64,000 nt of DNA. Origin: Roseovarius marisflavi (GTDB taxonomy: Bacteria > Pseudomonadota > Alphaproteobacteria > Rhodobacterales > Rhodobacteraceae). Of the stretch, positions 55,002-63,815 are shown in pieces. How positions within the stretch are numbered: the first letter of the stretch is position 1; each line of letters starts with the position of its first letter. The notes under the pieces were generated by a model that was given only the letters and a program-made list of their open reading frames with translations, was not told where the DNA came from and made no database searches. The translations under genes were made by a program, and so were the position numbers. The stretch covers positions 62,001-126,000 of the forward strand of contig NZ_FRBN01000010.1 in assembly GCF_900142625.1 (NCBI RefSeq), given 5' to 3'.

Positions 55002-56210
55002 TTATGCTGCACGGGCCTTGGTGACGGATTTCTGAACCGGCGGGGTGGTGGCGCGGAAATGCTCCTGTGCGGCGGCAACCCCGGCGCCGGGTTCGATTGC
55101 GACCCCGGCATCGACAAGCGCCATTTCCGCCGCCGACAGCGCCCCGCAGAGCATCACCGGGTTGAGCGAGCCAAGATGCCCGATCCGAAACGCCCGACCC
55201 GCCAATTGCGCAAGGCCCGAGCCAAGCGAGGTCTGGTATTTGTGATAGGCGGTCTCGATCACGTGGCGCGCATCCACGCCCTCGGGCGTGTAGATCGCCG
55301 ATACGGTATCAGAGTGCCACTCTGGCCCATGGGCGACAAGGCGACAGCCCTGCCATTGGTCCACCGCGCGGCGTACACCGGCGGCAAGGCGGTTATGACG
55401 CTCCCAGACGCTTTCCATGCCCGCCTCAAGCAGCATGTCGACCGACAGCCGAAGCCCGCGCAAAAGCTGCGTCGCTGGGGTATAGGGGAAATAGCCGGTA
55501 TCGTTGAGTTTGATCATGTCTGAAAAGCTGAAGTAACAGCGCGCCATGCGGGCGTTTTCATGGGCGGCAAGCGCCTTGTCACTGACCGCCAGAATGCCAA
55601 GACCGGCCGGAAGCATGAAGCCCTTTTGCGATCCGGCCACCGCAAGATCGACGCCCCATTTTTCCATTTCGAACTCGACCGAGGCGATCGAGCTTACGCC
55701 GTCGACGAACAACAGGGCAGGGTGGCCCGTGGCGTCAAGCGCCGCACGAATGCCCGCGATATCCGAGGTGACGCCGGTGGCAGTTTCATTCTGGGTGGCA
55801 AAGACCGCCTTGATCTTGTGATCCTTGTCGGCGGCAAGCCGCGCGGCATAGTCCTCAAGCGGCACGCCCTTGCCCCAGTCAACCTCGCAGAGGTCCACCT
55901 CAAGCCCGAGACGCTCGGCCATATCGACCCAGAGCATCGAGAACTGGCCAAAGCGCGACATAAGCACTCGGTCGCCGGTGTTCAGCGTGTTGGTGATCGC
56001 CGCCTCCCAGGCACCGGTGCCCGAGGTCGGATAGACAAAGACGCGCCCGGATTTCTGGCGGAACACCTTCTTGAGATCGGCCAGCAGCGGGATCACGAAA
56101 TCCGCGAAATCGGGCGCACGCATATCCTCCATCGGGATGTTCATGGCGCGTCGGATGACGTCGGGTACATTGGTGGGGCCGGGGATGAAAAGATGCGGGT
56201 TGCCGTTCAT
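55002..56210 (-). CDS. sgaA: Serine--glyoxylate aminotransferase
   Basis: PLP enzyme that turns serine plus glyoxylate into hydroxypyruvate plus glycine, key in the serine cycle. 402 residues: HLFIPGPTNVPDVIRRAM, YPTSGTGAWEAAI, FVDGVSSIASVE, and the PLP Lys in VAGSQKGFMLPAGL. The ATG at 56210 follows GAGGAGGACACACC and matches family length; the frame to 56456 is not used. First gene of sgaA-mcl-mtkA-mtkB; hprA, glyA and gck are not in the window. Confidence 0.94.
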   Translation of the reverse strand: MNGNPHLFIPGPTNVPDVIRRAMNIPMEDMRAPDFADFVIPLLADLKKVFRQKSGRVFVYPTSGTGAWEAAITNTLNTGDRVLMSRFGQFSMLWVDMAERLGLEVDLCEVDWGKGVPLEDYAARLAADKDHKIKAVFATQNETATGVTSDIAGIRAALDATGHPALLFVDGVSSIASVEFEMEKWGVDLAVAGSQKGFMLPAGLGILAVSDKALAAHENARMARCYFSFSDMIKLNDTGYFPYTPATQLLRGLRLSVDMLLEAGMESVWERHNRLAAGVRRAVDQWQGCRLVAHGPEWHSDTVSAIYTPEGVDARHVIETAYHKYQTSLGSGLAQLAGRAFRIGHLGSLNPVMLCGALSAAEMALVDAGVAIEPGAGVAAAQEHFRATTPPVQKSVTKARAA

Positions 56211-56315
56211 GGTGTGTCCTCCTCTGATTTCACCCAGTATCGCCGCGGCAGGTGCCACCTGGTAATCCCCGCGCGCATGGAAATGCGTGACTGCGCGGGG
56301 GGATTTGGCCCCTTC

Positions 56316-56335
56316 CGGGTAGGGCGTACTACCCG
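56316..56335. promoter_or_regulatory. Dyad in the sgaA-luxR divergent promoter
   Basis: CGGGTAG-N6-CTACCCG: perfect 7-bp half-sites with a 6-bp spacer, about 106 bp upstream of sgaA and 120 bp upstream of the LuxR-type gene. Its symmetry fits a dimeric LuxR/NarL-type DNA-binding domain. The binding protein is not proven. Confidence 0.5.
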
Positions 56336-56348
56336 CGCGTGGCCGCTC

Positions 56349-56376
56349 CGGCATGCGGTTGCATGCCGAATTTTTG
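56349..56376 (+). terminator. Hairpin with T-run in the leader of the LuxR-type gene
   Basis: Perfect 8-bp stem CGGCATGC / GCATGCCG with loop GGTT, followed by AATTTTTGTTT. It has the form of a Rho-independent terminator but sits before the LuxR-type gene on the plus strand, so it may attenuate that gene. Confidence 0.55.
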
Positions 56377-56454
56377 TTTGATTTCATCGGGTTCCGGTGT
56401 CTTTGTGTCGTAATTCTCAAGTTTGACAGACGCCGGATTGTGAATAATGAGCCC

Positions 56455-57081
56455 ATGACAGAGACCGATAAAACCCCGCCTGACGTGATCGTCGCCGACC
56501 GACAATTGATTGTCTGTCAGGGGCTTGGCTCGCTCGTGGCGCAGATTCCCGAGGTGCGGCTTGGGCCCTTTGCCACCGATATGGCCAGCCTGCGCAAGGC
56601 CCTGTCAGAGCGCCCCGGTCCGGTGATCGTGGTGCTTGGGGTGCGGCTTGCCGACGCCGATCTTGCGCGCGCTCTTGATATGCTTCGGCGTGATTATGCG
56701 CGCGCGATGGTCGTGGTGGTGGCCGAGGAAAGCGAGTTCGCCTTTATCCGAAGTGCGATCAAGGCGGGGGCGCATGGGATTTGCATGATGAATCAGATCC
56801 TGACCAGCCTGCCGCGAATCCTTGGCCACCTGATCGAAGGGCATAGCATCCTGCCGATCGAGGTTCTCAAACGGCTGAGCGGCGAGCAGACGGATGCGCT
56901 GACCCGGCGAGAGCATGAGATTCTCGGGCTTCTGGTGGATGGTCTGACAAATTTTCAGATTTCCGCCCGGCTTGGCCTGTCGGAGAACACCATCAAATAC
57001 TACCTCAAGGCGATCTATCAAAAGCTTGACGTCAATTCGCGCGGCGGGGCGATTGCGAAATATGTGGCGGGGACATATTAG
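56455..57081 (+). CDS. LuxR/NarL-type regulator with degenerate receiver
   Basis: 208 residues, divergent from sgaA. The N-terminal part (about 10-120) has the receiver fold, but the acidic pair is missing ([10 protein letters not shown]), the phospho-acceptor position in [11 protein letters not shown] has no Asp, and no conserved Lys is found near CMMNQIL. So it cannot be controlled by ordinary phosphorylation. The C-terminal helix-turn-helix is intact ([20 protein letters not shown] and [17 protein letters not shown]). An in-frame GTG at 56440 is an alternative start. Position suggests it controls the serine-cycle genes. Confidence 0.88.
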   Translation: MTETDKTPPDVIVADRQLIVCQGLGSLVAQIPEVRLGPFATDMASLRKALSERPGPVIVVLGVRLADADLARALDMLRRDYARAMVVVVAEESEFAFIRSAIKAGAHGICMMNQILTSLPRILGHLIEGHSILPIEVLKRLSGEQTDALTRREHEILGLLVDGLTNFQISARLGLSENTIKYYLKAIYQKLDVNSRGGAIAKYVAGTY

Positions 57082-57248
57082 AGCATGCTGCTCAAAAGTG
57101 GGGACCGGTTTTGAGCTTCTCGAACATGCGACATCAATAAGTCAGAGCATGTTGCTCAAAAGTGGGGACCGGTTTTGAGCTTCTCGAACATGCGACATCA
57201 ATAAGTCAGAGCATGTTGCGTGAATTTTGCGTGAATGCGACATGCTCT
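57080..57248. repeat. Tandem 64-bp palindromic repeat (two full copies, one partial)
   Basis: Unit 1 is 57080-57143 and unit 2 is 57144-57207, identical except one base (C/T at unit position 9). Each contains GCTCAAAAGTGGGGACCGGT then TTTGAGC, a stem-forming palindrome, and TCGAACATGCGACAT. A third partial unit at 57208-57248 has its own dyad (AGAGCATGTTGC with GCGACATGCTCT). It fills the space between convergent luxR-type and peptide-binding genes. REP-like. Confidence 0.8.
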
Positions 57249-57259
57249 GGGCGCGTGGC

Positions 57260-58750
57260 CTAATCCGCGACGCTCACAAGGTGCCACCGCAGGGCGTCAT
57301 TTGGCACCGGATCGAAATGGGTCACGCGGTTCGAGAGCACCACAAGCTGGGTCACGTGAAACGGGATCAGCGAGCCCGAGGTTTCGCGCAGCTTTTCTTG
57401 CGCCGCCACGTAGAGCGCGCGGCGCTTGGTAAAATCAAGCTCGGCGCGGGCCTTGGCCAAAAGTGCGTCAAATTCGGCGTTGTGGTAGTGGCTTTCGTTC
57501 CACTTGGCGGTTGAATGAAATGCCTCGTTCAGCGCCTGATCGGCGGGGCGTTCGCCCCAGCTTGTGGTGAAGGCATCCTTTTTCATCCAGACGTTCGACC
57601 AATAGCCATCGGCGGCCGCATTCACCAGTTTGACGCGAATACCGGCATCGGCGGCCTGATCCTGAAAGGTGACGCCCATCAGCGGCCAGGATTGATCCAG
57701 CGACGAGACATTGACCTCAATATCGACCCCATCGGGATAACCGGCCTCGGCCAAAAGGGCGCGGGCGCGTTCAACATCGCGCGGACAGGTCATATCGGCG
57801 CGGTACTGGTCATTCGGGGCCACCGGCGTGTCACAAGACACCACCCCACCGCCATCAAGTGCGAGCTTGAGCATCTCGTTGCGATCCACGCTTAGCCGCA
57901 TCGCAAGGCGCACGCGGGGATCGTCAAACGGCGGCACATCGGTGCGAAAGATGAGCCCCATCCAGTTGCCGGTCGGGATTTCAAGCAATTGATAGCGCAG
58001 GGATCTATCAAGCGCACGGCGCAAAATCGGCACGATCCCGCGCTCCATGTCAAGCTGTCCGCTCAGGAATGCCTGAAGTCGGGCCTGTGCATCGGGCACG
58101 CCGATCACCTCGATCCGCGCAAGGGCGGGGGGGCCTTCCCAATACTCCTCGTTGGCGGTCAGGATGGTGATGCCGTCGGGGTCGAACTTTTCAACCCGGA
58201 ACGGGCCGGTGCCAATGCCGCTCTGCGCGACGCTCTCGCCCGAGCCATCGGGAATGATGCGCAGGCGCGGATCCATCAGTTGCAGCGGCAGATCGGCAAA
58301 GGTCGAGGCCAGCGTCATCCGCACGGTCAGCCGATCAAGCGCCTCGACGGTTTCGATCATCTTGACGGCGGCGCGCGCCGGGCTGCCCTGATCGGGGTCG
58401 ATCACGCGCTTGAGGGAATAGACCACATCGTCCGCATCCAACGCGCTGCCGTCGTGAAAGCGCACGTTGTCGCGCAAATGAAAGGTCCATATGGTGCCGG
58501 TCTCGTCCGGCTCCCACCGCATCGCAAGATCGGAGGCGGGCTTGCCGCCGCGTCCGGGGCGCACAAGGCGGCTCTGGATTTTCTCGATGATCTGAAGCAC
58601 CCGCCCTTTGGAGGCCGGATCAAGGCTTGAATGCGCGCCAAACCCTACATTATGGGCATGACGAAAGGTGCCGGTCGGGTCAGCCCCGGCAAAAGACCCA
58701 CCCGCCATGAGCAGGGCTGATGCCAAAGTGGCAAGCACAAGAGGCCGCAT
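57260..58750 (-). CDS. Peptide/oligopeptide ABC transporter solute-binding protein (SBP_bac_5), orphan
   Basis: Periplasmic binding protein of 496 residues. Signal peptide MRPLVLATLASALLMAGGSFAGA. SBP_bac_5 pattern: NVGFGAHSSLDPASKG, the long middle with LRDNVRFHDGSALDADDVVYSLKR, and SDGVDIEVNV-type segments (YPDGVDIEVNVSS). Homologues bind oligopeptides, dipeptides or glutathione. No permease or ATPase gene is near, so partners are elsewhere. The ATG at 58750 was chosen; the frame to 58849 has no signal peptide. Ribosome site GGGAGACGGAG. Confidence 0.9.
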   Translation of the reverse strand: MRPLVLATLASALLMAGGSFAGADPTGTFRHAHNVGFGAHSSLDPASKGRVLQIIEKIQSRLVRPGRGGKPASDLAMRWEPDETGTIWTFHLRDNVRFHDGSALDADDVVYSLKRVIDPDQGSPARAAVKMIETVEALDRLTVRMTLASTFADLPLQLMDPRLRIIPDGSGESVAQSGIGTGPFRVEKFDPDGITILTANEEYWEGPPALARIEVIGVPDAQARLQAFLSGQLDMERGIVPILRRALDRSLRYQLLEIPTGNWMGLIFRTDVPPFDDPRVRLAMRLSVDRNEMLKLALDGGGVVSCDTPVAPNDQYRADMTCPRDVERARALLAEAGYPDGVDIEVNVSSLDQSWPLMGVTFQDQAADAGIRVKLVNAAADGYWSNVWMKKDAFTTSWGERPADQALNEAFHSTAKWNESHYHNAEFDALLAKARAELDFTKRRALYVAAQEKLRETSGSLIPFHVTQLVVLSNRVTHFDPVPNDALRWHLVSVAD

Positions 58751-59054
58751 CTCCGTCTCCCTCTGGATCGGTTGACCATTTGTGACAAACAGGGCGCGGA
58801 AAATCAAACCCTTAAAGGCGTATGCGGTATCACGATTGAGGTGAAGCATGGCCCCCGGATCGCGACCCGCAGCAAATGTCAGACACGCCGCGAACGCATC
58901 AGTAATGGTTCGGAAAAGCGCACCACTCAGACCATTCGGGTCACCCGGGTGACGGAAACATCATCGCTTCTGTATGTCTCAGCTGTTGTCTGACAGCGCA
59001 GGTTTGACCTTGTGTGTAAAATTATCTTTTACAAGTAAATGCTTGGTTGTAGTC
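58751..59054. other. Non-coding gap between purB and the peptide-binding gene
   Basis: About 300 bp, containing the promoter side of the peptide-binding gene. The AT-rich part (59000-59050) is the only compositional feature. No gene supported on either strand. Confidence 0.5.
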
Positions 59055-59091
59055 CTGCTCCTCTGACCCAAAGGGGCGATCAGAGGAGCAG
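59055..59091. terminator. Hairpin downstream of purB
   Basis: Perfect 12-bp stem CTGCTCCTCTGA / TCAGAGGAGCAG with a 13-nt loop, 23 bp after the purB stop. No T-run on the minus strand, so a weaker or Rho-assisted terminator. Confidence 0.65.
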
Positions 59092-59114
59092 CATGGTCTG
59101 TGCTCTGTCCGAAA

Positions 59115-60422
59115 TCAGGATGTGCCAAAGACGCGGGCAAAGATCGTGTCGACATGTTTGGTGTGATAGCCAAGGTCGAATTTTTCTTCGATCTGTTCGG
59201 CGCTCAGTGCCTTGAGAACGTCGGCGTCGGCCAGAAGCTCGGTTTTGAAATCCTTGCCCTGTTCCCAGACTTTCATCGCGTTGCGTTGCACCAGCTTGTA
59301 GGCATCCTCACGCGACACGCCGGCCTGGGTGAGAGCCAGAAGGACACGCTGGCTCATCACCAAGCCACGGAATTTATTCATGTTTGCCAGCATGTTATCG
59401 GGGTAGATCACCAGCTTTTCGATCACATTGGTGAGCCGCGCCAGAGCGAAATCAAGGGTCACCGTCGTGTCCGGGCCGATGGCACGCTCAACGGAGGAGT
59501 GCGAGATATCACGCTCGTGCCAGAGGGCGACGTTTTCCATGGCGGGGATGACCGACATGCGCACCAGACGGGCCAGACCGGTCAGGTTCTCGGTCAGCAC
59601 CGGGTTGCGTTTGTGCGGCATCGCGGAGGAGCCTTTTTGGCCCGCCGAGAAGAATTCTTCGGCCTCGAGCACCTCGGTGCGTTGCATGTGGCGCACTTCG
59701 ATGGCGACGTTCTCGATCGAGCTTGCGATCACGCCGAGGGTGGCGAAAAACGCCGCGTGGCGGTCGCGCGGAATGACCTGTGTGCTGATCGGTTCAGGGG
59801 TCAGGCCGAGCTTGGCGCAGACATGTTCTTCGACCGCCGGGTCGATGTTGGCAAATGTGCCAACCGCGCCCGAGATCGCGCCGGTGGCGATCTCTTCGCG
59901 CGCGGTTTTGAGGCGGCGCAGGTTGCGATCCATCTCGGCGTAAAAGCGGGCAAAGGTCAGGCCCATCGTGGTCGGTTCGGCGTGGATGCCGTGGCTGCGC
60001 CCGATGCGCACCGTGTCTTTGTGCTCCAGAGCGCGGCGCTTGAGGGCGGCCAGAAGCCCCTCCATATCCGCGATCAGGATGTCGGCGGCGCGGGTCAGCT
60101 GAACGTTGAAACAGGTGTCGAGCACGTCCGAGCTTGTCATGCCCTGATGCACAAATCGCGCCTCGTCGCTGCCGACATGTTCGGCAAGGTGAGTAAGGAA
60201 GGCGATCACGTCATGCTTGGTCACCGCTTCGATTTCGTCAATCCGGGCCACGTCAAAGGTGACATCCTTGGCCTTCCAGACCGCCTCGGCATTGGCGCGC
60301 GGGATCACGCCGATATCGGCCATCGCGTCGCAGGCATGGGCTTCGATCTCGTACCAGATGCGGAACTTGGTTTCGGGGGACCAGATGGCGACCATGTCGG
60401 GGCGGGAATAGCGGGGAATCAT
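59115..60422 (-). CDS. purB: Adenylosuccinate lyase
   Basis: Acts twice in purine synthesis: SAICAR to AICAR, and adenylosuccinate to AMP. 435 residues; fumarase/aspartase superfamily signature [12 protein letters not shown] with the flexible loop Ser, [12 protein letters not shown], and [14 protein letters not shown] with the catalytic His. The ATG at 60422 ([10 protein letters not shown]) follows AAGGATCGCCG; the longer frame is unlikely. Confidence 0.97.
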   Translation of the reverse strand: MIPRYSRPDMVAIWSPETKFRIWYEIEAHACDAMADIGVIPRANAEAVWKAKDVTFDVARIDEIEAVTKHDVIAFLTHLAEHVGSDEARFVHQGMTSSDVLDTCFNVQLTRAADILIADMEGLLAALKRRALEHKDTVRIGRSHGIHAEPTTMGLTFARFYAEMDRNLRRLKTAREEIATGAISGAVGTFANIDPAVEEHVCAKLGLTPEPISTQVIPRDRHAAFFATLGVIASSIENVAIEVRHMQRTEVLEAEEFFSAGQKGSSAMPHKRNPVLTENLTGLARLVRMSVIPAMENVALWHERDISHSSVERAIGPDTTVTLDFALARLTNVIEKLVIYPDNMLANMNKFRGLVMSQRVLLALTQAGVSREDAYKLVQRNAMKVWEQGKDFKTELLADADVLKALSAEQIEEKFDLGYHTKHVDTIFARVFGTS

Positions 60423-60571
60423 CGGCGATCCTTGCAAATAACTGTGGAAACGGGGTTCGTCGCGCTTGTAGTGCGTCAGGCGGTGCGCGGCAACCCGAGC
60501 GTTGTGCGGCAAAGCGTGCGGGCGTGCTGTTTGGGGGTGCGGGCGCGCATTGACTTGGCTAAGTTTGCACC

Positions 60572-61306
60572 ATGACCGGGATTTTACAAAAAAGCCTGCC
60601 CTATGATGTCGTGACCGGACGGCCCCTGCCGGGGATCGCGCCATTGACGCTGGCTGACTGGCTTATGGTGGATGAGGCCTTTGGAGCGCAGATGGCAGAG
60701 CGCGCGCGCCTGTTGCGCGATCAACGCGAGGATGTGCTCGCAGTGACACCGGAGGGCGCGGCAGCGGCGCAGGAATTGCTGGAAGTCGTGCTGGGCTGGC
60801 TTGCCGCGCATGCCCCGCTTTACAAGGTTTACGCGGATCACGTCACCCGCCCGGATGGGGCGCGCATCACGCTTGATCACAGCGATCCGATGGGCACGCT
60901 CGGGCATCTGGTGCAAGAGGATTTGTGCCTGCTGCAGCGCGAGGGCGACGAGCATGTTCTAAGTGCCGCCGTGCTGTGCTTTCCCGCCAGTTGGCGGCTG
61001 GCCGACAAGATCGGTCGCCCGCTGACCTCGATCCACGTGCCGGTACCGGAATATGACGCGGGGCTTGCGCGGCGGGTGCAGCGGCTTTTTGACGGGGTGC
61101 AGGTGGATCGCCCGCTTTGGCGGTTCAACGCGCTACGCTATGGCGACCCAACGCTGCATCAGCCTCGCTCGCGCGTTCAGCCAAGCATCAAGGGCGGGGC
61201 GGATTATCCTTATCTTCGCTCAGAGCGGCAGTGTGTTGTACGACTGCCCAAGACACGGGCCTGCGTGTTTTCGATCCATACCTTCGTGATCGACGAGCGC
61301 CTCTAG
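60572..61306 (+). CDS. DUF3445 protein, heme-dependent oxidative N-demethylase-like
   Basis: 244 residues. The DUF3445 pattern is clear: LVQEDLCLLQRE, CFPASWRLADKIGRPLTSIH, VPEYDAGLARRVQRLFD, LRSERQCVVRLPKTRACVFS. The family includes the haem-dependent oxidative N-demethylase HODM (dimethylamine). Whether this one acts on an amine is not known; it would fit an organism with C1 assimilation genes. Its stop overlaps the next, convergent stop by 4 bp (CTAG). Confidence 0.85.
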   Translation: MTGILQKSLPYDVVTGRPLPGIAPLTLADWLMVDEAFGAQMAERARLLRDQREDVLAVTPEGAAAAQELLEVVLGWLAAHAPLYKVYADHVTRPDGARITLDHSDPMGTLGHLVQEDLCLLQREGDEHVLSAAVLCFPASWRLADKIGRPLTSIHVPVPEYDAGLARRVQRLFDGVQVDRPLWRFNALRYGDPTLHQPRSRVQPSIKGGADYPYLRSERQCVVRLPKTRACVFSIHTFVIDERL

Positions 61307-61998
61307 GTGGCAAGCGGGCCTGCCTCGCGCAGAAAGGTATAGGTCAAAAGCGCGGCGCCGATGGGGGGTGCGTGCAGGAACAGCGTGACCCCGAAGGTCA
61401 CAATCGTCAGGCGCATCGGCACCGTGGCCTCGGGGAGGACAAGCTCTGCCTCTTGAGCGTCTTCGGTGTTGCGGCGGCTCTGGCCGGGCTTTGCCTTTGC
61501 AGGGTGCGTCGGGTTTGGCGTGCTGCGGTCCTTGGCGGGTGCTGTGCGGCTGGCCGGATCCTGTGCGCTATCGCCCGCACTTTGCGCCAGCAACTCGAAG
61601 GTGTCATCCATCAGGGCGCTGCCAACCGGACGATTGGCCTCGCCGCGCAGCACCGCATCAAACGGCATAAAGCTGCGCACCCGGTTAATGATGCGTCGCA
61701 ACAAAACCTCATAGGCACTTGCATCAAAGCCTGCGCCGCCCTTCGTCGTCTTGGCCCCGACCGCAATCACAAGGTAAAGCGGCGCATCGGCATCGACCGG
61801 CGGCAACCAGCCAAGGGCCATGCGCACCGCTTCGCGATCAATCAGGGCAATGTCCTCGCCATCCCAGGTCAGGCTGCGCACCTGTGTCGAGATCTTTTGC
61901 ATCGCGATATCGAATTCCTCGACGATGTCGGGAAAAGCCATCTCTGGCGGGTCGTGATATTCCAAAGCGGCAATCTGGCCGTAGGTGTGTCTGCTCAT
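61303..61998 (-). CDS. Unknown membrane-anchored protein A
   Basis: 231 residues, family not recognised. Folded N-terminal part (about 1-130: AALEYHDPPEMAFPDIVEEFD, MALGWLPPVDADAPLYLVIAVG, DAVLRGEANRPVGSALM), a polar Pro/Lys/Asn-rich linker (about 140-185) and a C-terminal hydrophobic helix (MRLTIVTFGVTLFLHAPPIGAALL). No signal peptide, so the C-terminal helix makes it a tail-anchored or one-pass protein. The ATG at 61998 (MSRHTYGQ) was chosen. It resembles protein B at 63012 in architecture and in the C-terminal helix region (P-x-RL, then P...AAL..., LR); the two flank the transglycosylase gene. Confidence 0.65.
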   Translation of the reverse strand: MSRHTYGQIAALEYHDPPEMAFPDIVEEFDIAMQKISTQVRSLTWDGEDIALIDREAVRMALGWLPPVDADAPLYLVIAVGAKTTKGGAGFDASAYEVLLRRIINRVRSFMPFDAVLRGEANRPVGSALMDDTFELLAQSAGDSAQDPASRTAPAKDRSTPNPTHPAKAKPGQSRRNTEDAQEAELVLPEATVPMRLTIVTFGVTLFLHAPPIGAALLTYTFLREAGPLAT

Positions 61999-62105
61999 GG
62001 TGTGGCCTGTTGATCTTGGGGTTGAACAAAGGGAACCGGTCAAACTTGGCACAATGGGGTGTACGATGCGGCGGGGCGCAGGGCGCCCCACCCGGCAAGG
62101 GGGGC

Positions 62106-62921
62106 TTAGCCCCCGTCGATCCGCGCCGCCATGATCGCAATCGCCTTTTGATAGACGCCTGCGGCATTCCATCGCTGGATGACGGCGAAATTGGGTTGGC
62201 CTTCCTGGTAGCCCTTGCCGGGTGTCCACCCCTTCTGGCGCAGGAAATTCCCGGTCGAGGCCATGGCATCGGCAAGATTATAGAAATCAATTCGCCCGTC
62301 GCCATTGGCATCGATGCCGTATTTCAACGCATTGCCCGGCAGAAACTGGGTATGCCCCAGTTCTCCGTGTTTGGCGCCTTTGGTCTGGGCGGTGATCGCG
62401 CCGCTATCCACCAGCTTGAGCGCGCCAAGCGCATGCGGGCGAAAGAAATCGGAACGTCGGCAATCATAGGTCAGGGTCACGATGGCCGAGACGACCGCGC
62501 TGTCGCCCATGAAACCGCCAAAGCCGGTTTCCATGCCATGGATGGCAATCAACACACCGGCGGGCACGCCGAAACGCTGTTCAAGAGAGGCATAAAAGGC
62601 GGCATTGCGCGCCTTGCGCTTTCGACCCTGGGCCACGATCGTATCGGCGCCGCGCAGCTTCATGAATTTGTCGAGCGAGTAGCGAAAGCTTTTCTGATTG
62701 CGGTCCGCTGCGATGGTGCGGCTGGCGTAGCTGGTGCTTGCGAGTGCCGCCAGGCCGCGTTTCCCGACGCCTTCGCGGGCGGCCTCTTTGGCAAAGGCGG
62801 CTTTCCAGCCGGAAAACCCGTCTGCCGTGTTACCGCAGGGGGCCGCCGCGACGGCGCCGGCAAGCCCAAGGGACAGGCACAGACCCATCAGGACGGGACG
62901 GATTTTGCATTTCGGCAACAT
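62106..62921 (-). CDS. Lytic murein transglycosylase (MltB-like)
   Basis: 271 residues. Signal peptide MLPKCKIRPVLMGLCLSLGLAGAVAA with no clear lipobox before the first Cys of the mature part. The SLT/MltB-type domain has the catalytic Glu in IAIHGMETGFGGFMGDS and GHTQFLPGNALKYGIDANGDG, with an EF-hand-like DANGDGRID. It cleaves peptidoglycan to anhydro-muropeptides. The ATG at 62921 follows AGGAGTCTTCAA. Flanked by two unknown membrane proteins on the same strand. Confidence 0.92.
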   Translation of the reverse strand: MLPKCKIRPVLMGLCLSLGLAGAVAAAPCGNTADGFSGWKAAFAKEAAREGVGKRGLAALASTSYASRTIAADRNQKSFRYSLDKFMKLRGADTIVAQGRKRKARNAAFYASLEQRFGVPAGVLIAIHGMETGFGGFMGDSAVVSAIVTLTYDCRRSDFFRPHALGALKLVDSGAITAQTKGAKHGELGHTQFLPGNALKYGIDANGDGRIDFYNLADAMASTGNFLRQKGWTPGKGYQEGQPNFAVIQRWNAAGVYQKAIAIMAARIDGG

Positions 62922-63011
62922 TTGAAGACTCCTGTAAGAACCAGTCACCGGGAGTCTAGCGGATTGCCGGGGCCGCTCAAAGGCTCTGCTTGGCAGAACG
63001 ATCACCATGGC

Positions 63012-63815
63012 CTAACCCAACATGCTCTGTAGAGCCGACATTGCGTTTGCGGTGGTGCCGAAGGTCTGAAACGCGATAAATGTCCCGGTGAGTGCCGCCG
63101 TCTGTGACGTGAGCCTGAGGTTTTCGCCTCGCAACAGATTGAAGACCGCCAAGGCAGCCGCCATCGGCAGGGCAAACAGCCCAAGAGTAATTGTCAGCAA
63201 CCAGACCGCGAGGCGCAAAGGCGTGGTCTTTTCGCGGATATCATCTACGATGGCGGGCCGATCAATCAGATCTTCACGAAAGGTTGCGCGCAGGGCGCCC
63301 TCAATCGGATCAGCGGACCTCAAACGGGCCTGAAGGATGAGGTTGGTTTCCTCGATGCCCGGCAGGATGTGGCGGCGCGGCTTGGTTTTCGCGGCCTCGG
63401 TGCCGTCGTCGAAGCTCAGCTCTTCAAGCGTCGGTTCCCGTTCGGGCAGGGTTGTAGCCATCTCGAAATCGGCGCTGCTCAGAAGGGCCCGCGGATCAAT
63501 CCACTGGACGTAATCGGGCGAAAGGCCAAGGTGCAGGGCCTGGAGCACATGCGCCATGATCGACTGGTTGCACGGTCCGTCGTCCTCGTTCGTCGGTTCA
63601 AAGGGCGTCAAGGTCAGCGCCAGAAAATGTGCCGCAGGCCGTTCAAGGGTGGGCACATGGCAATCGGCCTTATTGTCGATGCACAACTCGAAGTCGGCCG
63701 TGCGTATCGTGACCCTGTCATCGGATTGGACCGAAAACCCGCCAACCTGAGTGTAAAGCCTGTCCAATGTGGCACAGACCCGGTTGCCGATCATCACGAT
63801 ATCAATCGTTCTCAT
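63012..63815 (-). CDS. Unknown membrane-anchored protein B
   Basis: 267 residues from the ATG at 63815 (MRTIDIVMIG); an earlier in-frame ATG at 63875 is possible. N-terminal part: CIDNKADCHVPTLERPAAHFLAL and QALHLGLSPDYVQWIDPRALLSS. Charged linker (TLEELSFDDGTEAAKTKPRRH) and a C-terminal region with a hydrophobic helix (RLAVWLLTITLGLFALPMAA) and a second less hydrophobic stretch. Similar layout and order to protein A, with the same P-x-RL ... AAL pattern, which suggests distant paralogy. Function unknown. Confidence 0.65.
   Translation of the reverse strand: MRTIDIVMIGNRVCATLDRLYTQVGGFSVQSDDRVTIRTADFELCIDNKADCHVPTLERPAAHFLALTLTPFEPTNEDDGPCNQSIMAHVLQALHLGLSPDYVQWIDPRALLSSADFEMATTLPEREPTLEELSFDDGTEAAKTKPRRHILPGIEETNLILQARLRSADPIEGALRATFREDLIDRPAIVDDIREKTTPLRLAVWLLTITLGLFALPMAAALAVFNLLRGENLRLTSQTAALTGTFIAFQTFGTTANAMSALQSMLG

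Noticed and set aside
57080..57248. CRISPR-like array
   Set aside because: The repeats are directly adjacent 64-bp units with no variable spacers and contain internal palindromes, so they are REP-like and not CRISPR.
61303..61306. Overlapping convergent stops (CTAG) as a regulatory device
   Set aside because: A 4-bp overlap of convergent stops is common in compact genomes and needs no special explanation.
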